NCBI GenBank assembly: GCA_020746995.1
Contig: JAGPXD010000004.1
Location: 1-64,000 of the forward strand
DNA length: 64,000 nt
Direction of reading: 5' to 3'
DNA from: Plectosphaerella cucumerina
Lineage: Eukaryota > Ascomycota > Sordariomycetes > Glomerellales > Plectosphaerellaceae
Made by a program: the position numbers and the translations under genes. The notes beneath the pieces are model-generated. The model saw only the letters and a program-made list of their open reading frames with translations, searched no databases and had not been told where the DNA came from. Shown here piece by piece: positions 55,959 through 64,000 of the stretch. Position 1 is the stretch's first letter, and every line of letters starts with the position of its first letter.

Positions 55959-56232
55959 TCACCCACGCTTCTGGCATATAACGTCTTGGGCGCCGGAACA
56001 GCTCCAGTACCAGAAGCTACCAGGACTGGCTCTACCCAAACGAGAGCAGACCTTGATGCCGTTAGATATTGCCTACATATTGGTTTAGGAGGTGACTTAC
56101 TTCCCCGCTCTGCCTGGCTTCAATATCGCCCCTTGATTCAATTTGAGCAGTATCGCCAGCGACGTCGACAGCTGGAACGATGGATGCAGTAACAGCCATA
56201 GCGAGATAAACAACAACAGCAGTGGACTTCAT
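55959..56232 (-). CDS. Small secreted protein, paralog 2
   Basis: Exons 56232-56101 and 56051-55959 flank a 49-nt phase-0 intron (GTAAGT...ATCTAAC...CAAG); the product has 74 residues. Signal peptide MKSTAVVVYLAMAVTASIVP, a short acidic pro-region (TAQIESRGDIEARQSGE), then VCSRLGRASPGSFWYWSCSG and AQDVICQKRG with three cysteines. Unspliced, the frame ends in the intron. It is the better preserved member of an inverted duplicate pair with 44522. The promoter region is duplicated too. Aromatic-rich, basic C-terminus; no family recognised. Confidence 0.68.
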
Positions 56233-56776
56233 TGTGCGCGGTAATTGATGATGTAATGGGTGTCGATCTTGAGTGAATACTTGACTAAATTATAGTTGGT
56301 AAAATAAACTAGCTGCGCCAAGGAGCACGAGAGGAAAATGTGTCTTTTATCATCCGTGATACACGAAGTGCAAGTCGTTCGACGCTGGTATCTCCGGGAT
56401 GCTTCGGAGACGATGGAGGCTGTGTAGGAGCTAGTCACGGTATATTAAATTAATTCGCTATCTCCCGGCCCGCCGTAGGCACGTGCCACTTAGATTCCTT
56501 TCCACTTCTGGCTATGAAAACCGCTAAGCTGGACTAAAACCTGAAATGTGAATACCTTGAGTCCGATTTAATCTTCGATGCCTGGGTTGTGTAACATCGC
56601 TTTACCTGCTAGTTTCCTAACTTTATCCGGAACGACGGGTATTATAACCCTATTGGGACTCACCGCGTCACACCGCTCTACGATTCCTTGCGTCATTGTT
56701 CAGGTTGACCATACAGCGTTCGAGGCTAGGTGACGAGATACTTGCGTTACCTACTCTTCTCCTCAGCCAGCCTACT
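56233..56776 (-). repeat. Inverted segmental duplication, copy 2 (promoter part)
   Basis: Reverse-complement match to 43960-44521, ending 18 bp before the LTR that starts at 56795. The LTR may mark the breakpoint of the duplication. Confidence 0.8.
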
Positions 56777-56794
56777 TGCCTGTGGTGTGTATTT

Positions 56795-56945
56795 TGTTAC
56801 GACCTAGGTACAATCTCCCTGAGATGTGTCGGCTGGAGAGGCGGTGGTGTATGCTAGCAGTGCGTGCTGGGGAGCTAGAGCAATGTAAACGCAGCGGTCG
56901 TCGTCGTGTCTTGCCGGGTGTCGTAAAGCGTGAGGCTTCTTCAGT
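56795..56945 (+). repeat. LTR copy 2 (partial)
   Basis: TGTTACGACCTAGGTACAAT, then GGCTGGAGAGGCGGTGGTGT, CGGTCGTCGTCGTGTCTTG and GTCGTAAAGCGTGAGGCTTC. It stops matching at about 56945. Confidence 0.7.
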
Positions 56946-57305
56946 ATGCACGCAGGCACGGCCACTCCCCGTCACCGCCACCGCCGCCGTCATGCTCCTC
57001 GGTCATTCAATTTCTCTTGTAGAAGTCTCACGATCGCGAATTCCGATCTGTTCAGAATGAAGCACTGCCGCCCCGTCCACCCCGTCTGCTCCCTGTGCTG
57101 CAAGCGCAGTTCGTCTAAAAGCGGCGGTCTGACCCGGACGACACCCTAGACTGGTTCATCTGCACCAGGCCGCGCTGCGGCGCGATCAAGGTCTTCCTAA
57201 GAAGCCCCCTGCGACCGCTGATGCCCGCCACCAGTGCTGTCCCTCATTGTCGACAGAACACCCCGGACGGCGGCCGTAGGAGGGTTGGGAGGGCGGCGAG
57301 CCCAG

Positions 57306-57550
57306 TGTTATGACCCAGGTATAATCTTCCAAAGATGTGTAGGCTGGAGAGGCGGTGGTGTACGCTAGTAGTGCGTGCTGGGCAACTAGAGCAATGCGAA
57401 ATAGTCGTCGTCGTCGTGTCTTGTCGTTATGTCGTAAAGCGTTGCGCTTCTTTACTGTACGCCAAGGAGGTTTCCAATAAAGACTTGAATTGATCACTGT
57501 CGTGAATCTAGGTGGAGGTATGTAATACGAGGTAGTCCTTTATATAGACA
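57306..57550 (+). repeat. LTR copy 3
   Basis: TGTTATGACCCAGGTATAAT, GGCTGGAGAGGCGGTGGTGT, GTCGTAAAGCGTTGCGCTTC and GGAGGTTTCCAATAAAGACT, as in copy 1. The region 56946-57305 between copies 2 and 3 is GC-rich with a short Cys-rich frame (HPVCSLCCKRSSSKSG) that I cannot assign. Confidence 0.72.
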
Positions 57551-58891
57551 GATGTTCCTGGGGATCAAGCTGGTTCACGTCGTTAGTCGGGTGATCCCCT
57601 GGTGGCTCACCCCGGTGATGACCGTGATCCATGTTGCTTGGTGACAGCCTCCCGTTGTGCGACGACCAGGCGGAACTGTTGCAGCGAACATCGAGTGGAG
57701 CCTCGAACCGGCTCACTCTCTGAGCACTCGTGTTCCCATGTCCCAACCTCGTCTGTGTGCCTGATTACCTAAGGTGAGGGTTCCGCGGGGTCTTGGGCCA
57801 GGTGACATGCGGCCTGCTTGATCGTTACACCTAGTTGCGTGATGAAGTTGTTGTTAGATTGACCCTGCTGTCCGGATAAAACGGCGCTAAAAACCGGGTC
57901 TGCTGGATAGAGCGATATTCTGCCGCTGGGGCGGTGAATGGGTGGAGTAAATTGGACCACCCCCGCCCCAGGATGGACGCAGGGAAGAAGCAGAACAACA
58001 TCAATCAAGACAATCACCAATTTGGCTGCTTGATCCACTAGGACCACCCGGACGTGCAAGCCAGAGTACGTACCGAGTATCCGACAGTTGTTTACCCCGC
58101 CTTGGATTTTCTCCGTCGAGAGCTGACTCAGACGCTAAGACCAATGAAGACCCCGACTAATCCCCGCTAAACGCAAAATGTTTCGGTTTCTCCGGGATGG
58201 AGCTCTCAGTCGCTCAAGTCGATGCTGCGACTGTCCCAATTAAGAGCCGCACTGAGGTAGCCTACGCGGCCTTGAACGGAGTAGTACCAGCGGCAAGTTC
58301 GGACAAAAGCTATGTTGCTGTATATCGCTAAATTTAAGTTTGGGTGCCTAGTTTCTGGCTGCCTGGCGATTGCAATCGGCGCTGAAATGGTTGCCTAGTA
58401 GCTGCCGGCGGTCCTCAAACACTTCGTGTCTTTAATAATAGTCGCCAATCAAATAAACTTTCGCAGTCCAACGGTATCGTCAAGTGCCATTCCCGTCCGG
58501 CGAGGTCAGGAGGTGGAGGCTTGTCCTGGTGGTGGAAGGATTCAGAAACCGTGGACCAACAGAACAGAATCGATTTGATCTTTCGGCTAATACGTCACAG
58601 CCATAAAAAGACCGAATATAAAGATGCAATGTTAGGACTGGACAAACTAACCACGCTAAGGACAAGTTATTCGCCCCCAAGCTATCTTGACCAGGTCTAG
58701 ATGAATAGGGCGCCGTTATGCGAGTGGCTGGTAGATGGAAAAGTGATAATCATCGTCTACGAGAAATATATTAGTATACAACATAGTCTTATTCACCGAA
58801 GCAGACTGGAGCCGCTGGCGGCCCGATCCAGGGCCAGACAACGCTGTCCAAGGCATCACCCCGCCCAACTTGCCACCCCCGAGGAGCGAGC
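57551..58891. other. No gene recognised
   Basis: GATCAC-rich LTR-like sequence to ~57640, then a spacer. A minus frame at 57769-58059 has a hydrophobic start but no family. Nothing else. Confidence 0.4.
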
Positions 58892-59915
58892 ATGGCCGTG
58901 AGTCCCGAGGAAAAGCCGTGGCTACCCCTTACCCCGCTCCTATGGGACCCGCGATCCCCACCCACTCCCGGTACTCATTGGCTTACCTTGGGAGCTAGCT
59001 GGCTGTATGGTATTCGGTACCTTATAAAGTTCGGCTATTTCTTTGCAGTGGTCACCCGCCGCCATGGTCATGGCGGGCCTATGATGATCCGAGCGATTAC
59101 CAGGAAGGATAACGGAGAGCACCTAGAGCGGTTTTGTTATCTCTGTCACCCTAATATCGTGAAGGGCGTGGAGGTATATAGCTGCCCCGTGGGGGGACGC
59201 CTTCTTATTTCGGAGTTCATACCCACGTCCCTTCGGTACCTGTGCGTGGCGCTAATCTATCCCTACGAGGCGTAGCTCAGCTCTATTCTCCCTCAGGCAT
59301 GCCCCCCTCGCAGGTCTAGCCTCAGCGCTGACCATTTCAAGGTCCTCTCAGGCCTTAGTTTTCGTCTAGATAACGGTCTGGTCTATGAAGAAGTGTCCGT
59401 TGGTAATGTCTTGATTAACTACGACGGGAGTGTTAGGATTTGCGACTATTAAACGTTGCCGCCGAGCTAGAGACGGCGTAAAGCTCCTCGACTCCTTTAG
59501 CCGACTGATGATGAGGCTTATGGATAAGGAGTAGCAGGAATGTGACACCCTTTGCTTAACTGATTCTGACAGCTAGTCTGCCGAAGCTCTCGATATGTTT
59601 ACTCTGGTTATCTCTAAGTCTGCCGTTAACGGCTTGCTCGGCTACGACTTTAAGTAGAAACGGGGCTAGCGGGTGGATAAGGAGAATGAGGGCTCTGACA
59701 GATGGCCTGTCGAATCCCTTATTGTGCTAACTATGGTCGCCGCTAAGTTTGCTATTAAGGAGCTGCTTGGCCATGCCTTCATGCAGAAGCGGGACTAACA
59801 CGAGCTGATTTGGCTGCTCCCGTATGTGCTCATTTGTTCTTTCTATCTCACTGAATAGACTGATCGCACGCCTCGGTTGTATCCGACGCTAGCCTCTCCA
59901 AATGTCCCCAAGTGA
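58892..59915 (+). pseudogene. Protein-kinase-like gene, RIP-inactivated
   Basis: One frame reads LTLGASWLYGIRYLIKFGYF, MIRAITRKDNGEHLERFCYL, CHPNIVKGVEVYSC, LLISEFIPTSLRYLCVALIY, a TAG, then VLSGLSFRLDNGLVYEEVSV and GNVLINYDGSVRICDY, the place of the catalytic (HRD..N) and DFG motifs. A shift near 59465 leads to VKLLDSFSRLMMRLMDKE and a repeat-like C-terminal part ending at 59915. The catalytic Asp position is Glu (YEEVSVGN) and DFG is CDY, so the family itself may be pseudokinase-like. More than eight in-frame stops, mostly TAG. Confidence 0.72.
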
Positions 59916-60530
59916 CTCGCCCTTAGACAGATATGATCAGTGGAACGTGGTCGCGCAGCCGTCCAGGCACCAGCCTAGATCCTGAGTAACGTGGTGGGAG
60001 CCACTGCCAAAGCCCGCGCTGTGATGCAGTGGCCCCCGAGGCCGGGGAGAGGCGGGTGGAGTGGTGCATCTTGGAGGACCGCTGCTTGCGCTTCATCCAT
60101 CCAAGAATACACGTGGATACCTAAAAGTGACGCTGGGCAGAGAGGCTTTTGTTCCGGACTGAATGGAATTGGTCAACAAGATGATGGTGTGCACAATCTT
60201 CAAGTTCAAGTTGAAACCGATGGTTTTTACCGTCGCCGGGACCCTCAGTTGCCAGGTGAACACGCGGGCCGGTTGGAGACCGTGTTTGCGGGGAGCACTC
60301 GATATGCAGGGCGGGACGTCACTAGTACGACACTTAAGGATTTGGTCAAAGTCGCTAATAGCACGCAAGGGAAATATTTCCACCGTACACTTTCAATACT
60401 ACAGTACAAGATTCTGACACAATTGGGAAACATAGAGACCTACACACATTTTCTATTGATCTGATTCTGGAAAATAAAAGATCCGTCTGAGATCCAAGAT
60501 CGGCCCTCTGGTTCTCAGTGTATTCTGCGA
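59916..60530. other. No gene recognised
   Basis: Convergent spacer between the kinase-like pseudogene (+) and the secreted protein gene (-). No features. Confidence 0.45.
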
Positions 60531-60920
60531 CTAGCAAGTGTTCCTCCTCTCACAATGGGCGAACCACTGGCTGGTAATTCGACCACTGGCATCCCTCCCA
60601 TAGGTATTGGTGCACATCTGGGAGGTGATCTCACGGTTGGAGAGGCACTGTCGATAGTCAGACAATGAAGAGCAGACAAGTAAGACAGCGACTCACAGTC
60701 ACACTATTACCAGCATTGCACTGGGTCCCACCAACTTCGTTGCAAATGCGGAAAGCAGTGGAGATTGGGGCGTTGGTGCCCTGCTGGAAGCCCGTACAGA
60801 CACAGTGATGAAGCTGGGCGTTGGCAGCCGAGAGCATGCTACTTCGGATTAGCTAGAGATCTGATCAGGTAGGACTACCACACACCCAAGAACAGCAGCA
60901 GAAAAGCCGAGGAACTTCAT
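60531..60920 (-). CDS. Small secreted 8-cysteine protein (three exons)
   Basis: Exons 60920-60886, 60838-60697 and 60647-60531 are separated by introns of 47 nt (GTGTGT...GTAG) and 49 nt (GTGAGT...CTGAC...ACAG). The spliced 97-residue product has a textbook signal peptide (MKFLGFSAAVLGMLSAANAQ) split by intron 1, and eight cysteines in the mature part (HHCVCTG, RICNE, TQCNA, then across intron 2 SVTCLS, QMCTN, AHCERRNTC). No exon alone is a long open frame. The even Cys count and Asn/Thr/Gly-rich sequence suggest a disulfide-stabilised apoplastic protein. Family not recognised. Confidence 0.78.
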
Positions 60921-62005
60921 GTTGGGTGCGGACGTGAATAGTTGGATGCGAAGAAGTGATAAGATGTGATTTGCTTGAAAGACAATGCGAAACTTATTAC
61001 TTGGGTGAGGAAGAATATGTCTTTATACCTAACGCGCCTACAGGATACCTGGATTGTATCTTACGGATAAGACTTGACTGAATCTTGAATTACAAACCTC
61101 GAGGATGTGGGGTGGTAGGTTTTCAGACCATAGCTAGTCCTGAATAAGTAGCTTAACCCGTTACAAACACGTGTATAATAGCGTCGTTGCCTACAACGTT
61201 GGAAAGGTTAACATGTCATTATTAACTTTATTATATTGAGCAATCTCAAAAGAGTCAGGTACCTCAGAATTTCAGTCCTAGGGCAAACCAATAGGGCGAC
61301 TTACGTCGACGGAGACTACGGACACGAAGTCGACATGGTTCTCAGCCCCCGACGGACTGATGCCAGGCAGGCATTGCTGTATTGTTTACGACGGGTTTAA
61401 TTCCCTGATTGGGGTTGAGCCTTTTTTTCTTACAGGTTGTACGCTAGGGTGCTGTGATTTTAGAATTAATCGGCAAAATCCGTGCATATTCAAGCTCAAC
61501 TTCAACGGGTTTCAGGCTACTAGGTATCAAAAGTTCGACACAGCCTCCATCCATCAAGGTTCACCCCCACACTCAAAAGAGACCCCAAATAATGTTATCA
61601 ATCACTTACATTTTGGGCCGATCAGGTGCTTGTCAATTGTGATCATCGCAGGATGAAAGGCGAAATGACTGTTACATTTTGAGGTTTCTGCCAAGCCAAT
61701 ACTGTACTTTCGGCATGACTCGGAGATGCCCATGAGATCCATGCAGGTATGTACGGAGAGTACCCGACGAAGCCGGCTATACTTTGCGGATCACCCTGAC
61801 TGCCGGAGCTGGAAAGTGGCAAGGTTTTCAAAGCGTACATAGTCAAAATTGAGTAAGGTTGGGTCGTCACGATAGATAAATACCAGAACCAGAAGGCCCT
61901 CCATCGCCGTCTACTCTTCTTCTGGCTCATGCTCACTTCACCACAGCGTCTACTCCCAATCACTTTGCCTACACATTCACAAAAGTCAACGCCACCAAGT
62001 TGAAC
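60921..62005. other. Divergent promoter region
   Basis: Between two secreted-protein genes in opposite orientation. AT-rich to ~61250; CT-rich, ATG-free leader at 61900-62000 before the gene at 62006. No other gene. Confidence 0.45.
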
Positions 62006-62728
62006 ATGTATTACCTGAAGAACATCCTCTCCGTGGCCGTATTCGTCGGCCTTCACCTAACGGCACAGGCTGCTATCTCTATCGGAGAAGTTGCTGACGC
62101 CCTTGGCGTTACCGAAAAAGATGTCGAGATTCTCATCAACGCCACCGACTATGCGGGCATCGATGTGAAGACTTGGACCCATCGCTACTCTCACGTGCCG
62201 GACGCCGAAGTCGACTCATGGGACGACCTGAACAAGATCGTGTTTCTTGACGGCATGAAGGAAATCTGCCTTCACCCCGACGAAGCGGTCTTCGGAGAGG
62301 TCTCCGAAACCCCACGCCCAAGCCGCCGCTACGCCCAAGGCGACATCGAATCACGAGCTGTTCGTCCGGAGGGTGTCACCTTCCCATCGGGTGCCCAACT
62401 TCCTCCTCGAGTTCCCCAGGGGCTCATAGATGCGGTCAGGCGCGAGCTGGTCCGGATGCGTGAGCGGTGGTTGAGGGCGAGGGGGTGGCTTCACCGGATT
62501 CTTGAATGCCGGAGACGTACCGCGGCCAGCTGCCTTGTCTGCAAGGGAAGCGCCAGTGCCACGTTGATTGGTGCGGAACTTGTATGTGGAGGTGCTGCTG
62601 TGGCTGCCTCTTTTGCTTCAGGTGGTGGCTTGACCGTTCCTGCTGGTCTCACCCTGGCTGGTTGCACAACTGCTTCGCTGGGTCTTTACGGCACCAACAT
62701 CGACAGGTGCATTGAGGGAGGACCGTGA
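62006..62728 (+). CDS. Secreted protein with Gly/Ala/Cys-rich C-terminus
   Basis: 240 residues from the ATG at 62006; the frame is open a few codons earlier but without ATG. Signal peptide MYYLKNILSVAVFVGLHLTA, an acidic N-domain (EVADALGVTEKDVEILINAT, KTWTHRYSHVPDAEVDSWDD), a basic stretch with dibasic sites (SRRYAQ, CRRRTAA), and a hydrophobic, Gly/Ala-rich C-terminal module with five cysteines (SCLVCKG, LVCGG, AGCTT, DRC). The C-terminal module resembles membrane-active bacteriocin-like peptides in composition only. Processing at the dibasic sites is possible. Function unknown; the frame is intact. Confidence 0.7.
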   Translation: MYYLKNILSVAVFVGLHLTAQAAISIGEVADALGVTEKDVEILINATDYAGIDVKTWTHRYSHVPDAEVDSWDDLNKIVFLDGMKEICLHPDEAVFGEVSETPRPSRRYAQGDIESRAVRPEGVTFPSGAQLPPRVPQGLIDAVRRELVRMRERWLRARGWLHRILECRRRTAASCLVCKGSASATLIGAELVCGGAAVAASFASGGGLTVPAGLTLAGCTTASLGLYGTNIDRCIEGGP

Positions 62729-63579
62729 AGTAGGCATCATGCAGGGCCGTTTCAATTTTATTGTAGGAGGATGGAGCTGGATTGTATTTCATTCTTGGTC
62801 GGATCGAGGCTACACAGCGATGATAGATAAGACCGACGACGTCTTCGAATTGCTTTGAGAGGGAGTGGTGGATTTATAGGTTTCGCTTAGTACATAACCA
62901 CAGTCATTACCCACAGTCATATATTCAACTACAGTCTTTACCTTGATTATTGGAAGATTTTATTTATAAAGGAGTTTTGAATAGAATAGATCCTTGATCG
63001 TAGATAGTAGGATATGGAAAATCAGTACTTAGTTGAACAAGAGAACTATAACTTAGCAAACATCACCAATACTTCTCACCTCATCCATCTTCATCGCCGA
63101 AATGTCATCGCAAATAACCTCCCCAAGCCCGGTCGGCCTCCCCACCGACCGCAAGCCGCCCGCGTCAATCGACCCATTACCCGGCGCTTAACGTCCGCCT
63201 CCCATTCATCCACCAGACACGACACTCAGCGGCTGCCGTGGCGAGCGCCTACGCGCCGTTTCGACCCCATTGCCCCCCTCCCCAAACCCATCCAGATCGC
63301 AACCCTCGGCGAATCAGCTCTCAGCCTGGGCCGCCCCGAGACATCGTTCCGTTCCCTCGGGACACGGCGCACCAACATCCCCAAAAGTCGTACGGCGCAG
63401 CAAGTCCGTGTCGGCCTCTTAAGATGCGCTTTCCCAGTGGGAGGCTGAGCCGCTGTCCCCGTGCTCTTCCTGAGTCTTTAGCGTGCTGACCTCGGTCTTG
63501 TGCTTGAGTCTTTTCCTTTCATTTCATTGGGTCCTTCGTCTCACTGTGATACCCAGTCGGTGGGCATGGCCTGGTCGTC
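62729..63579. other. Spacer with a disrupted Pro-rich frame
   Basis: The ATG at 63102 begins MSSQITSPSPVGLPTDRKPP, but the frame closes at ~63190. Other frames continue Pro/Arg-rich. It may be the N-terminus of the gene at 63580, broken by a shift or an unrecognised intron. Confidence 0.35.
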
Positions 63580-64000
63580 ATGACTCCTTCCCCCTATGGC
63601 CACAAGGCCGTTTCCGTCGTCACGCATGTCTCACGTCCTGAGATTCGCCCTGGCGGCGACTCGTGGTCGTCGACCCGAAGAACGTCGCCTTACGCCAGTG
63701 TTGAAGAAATCGCTGAGAAGACTCAGTCGCGGAAGTTCAGCTTCCCGTGGAGCCTGAAGAAGGCCTCCAGCGAGTGTACTCTCGCTGGTGGTATGACATC
63801 CCCCCGCCGTCATGATGAGAACGAACTGAACTAACATCCGCAACCCTGGCAGAGCACAGGCATGAATGGAACGCCGGTGCTGTTGTCATTTGCTGCTGGA
63901 TCGGCTCTCATTGCAATCAGCATTGAGCTGTTGGCGCAGCAGAGCAGCAAGGCTGGCGGCCTCCCTCTCACTTCAGATCCCGACACGACTCCCTCTTCCT
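63580..64000 (+). CDS. Membrane protein, N-terminal part (cut by window end)
   Basis: Exon 63580-63790 (MTPSPYGHKAVSVVTHVSRP, KTQSRKFSFPWSLKKASSE), a 69-nt intron (GTATGA...ACTAAC...ACAG, 63791-63859), then exon 63860 onward encoding GGMNGTPVLLSFAAGSALIA with a first membrane helix, continuing past 64000. Without splicing the frame ends at 63834. A Ser/Arg-rich cytosolic N-terminus before helices is common in large fungal membrane proteins; I cannot name the family. The true start may be the ATG at 63102. Confidence 0.5.

Noticed and set aside
1..64000. CRISPR array or operon-like organisation
   Set aside because: No regularly spaced identical repeats; the DNA is eukaryotic, with introns.

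Overview
The window reads as accessory, repeat-rich chromosomal DNA of a filamentous ascomycete (Pezizomycotina, probably Sordariomycetes). The evidence is short 41-97 nt introns with GTRAGT donors, CTAAC/CTGAC branch points and CAG/TAG acceptors; fungal-only families (Zn2Cys6 factors, LaeA-like methyltransferases, DPBB/RlpA proteins, NWD-type NACHT receptors, Fot/pogo transposase); and several blocks rich in TpA and CpG but poor in CpA/TpG, the mark of repeat-induced point mutation (RIP). I cannot name a species. No rRNA, tRNA, CRISPR array or telomere was found.

Layout. 0-8.1 kb is a RIP block: a bZIP pseudogene, an LTR, an unrecognised 3.4 kb element, and copy A of a Zn2Cys6 factor. 8.7-19.2 kb is the healthiest part: an intact bZIP gene, a coiled-coil nuclear-type protein, a 4-TM membrane protein and a secreted DPBB protein, interleaved with remnants of a methyltransferase, an FAD monooxygenase and a ferric reductase. 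19.3-21.6 kb is a Fot/pogo transposase that runs in frame into a dynamin GED. 21.9-28.8 kb has a secreted 6-Cys protein, an aminotransferase pseudogene with a GC-AG intron, and a methyltransferase/JmjC-like pair truncated tail to tail. 29.8-42 kb holds a NACHT receptor pseudogene, an intact secreted metallo-beta-lactamase-fold protein, MFS/GH20 and patatin/PNP tail-to-tail pairs, a BTB pseudogene and a CHAT fragment. 42-51.2 kb is a pseudogene row (acetyltransferase, permease, TPR, NmrA-like, fungal transcription factor) with small secreted proteins among it. 52-60 kb is a second RIP/LTR block with Zn2Cys6 copy B and a kinase-like pseudogene. 60.5-64 kb carries two secreted-protein genes and the start of a membrane protein that runs off the window.

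Taken together, most recognisable metabolic, regulatory and NLR-type genes are broken, by CAG-to-TAG RIP stops, by single-base frameshifts or by truncation at chimeric junctions. The genes that remain open are mostly small secreted proteins. At least six are visible, three of which only appear when introns are removed (50769-51160, 55959-56232, 60531-60920), and one is part of an inverted duplication with 44522-44875. This is the layout expected of a fast-evolving effector compartment. The mix of ferric reductase, patatin, NACHT and PNP remnants also resembles the cargo reported for Starship giant transposons, but no captain recombinase was recognised, so that link is a hypothesis.
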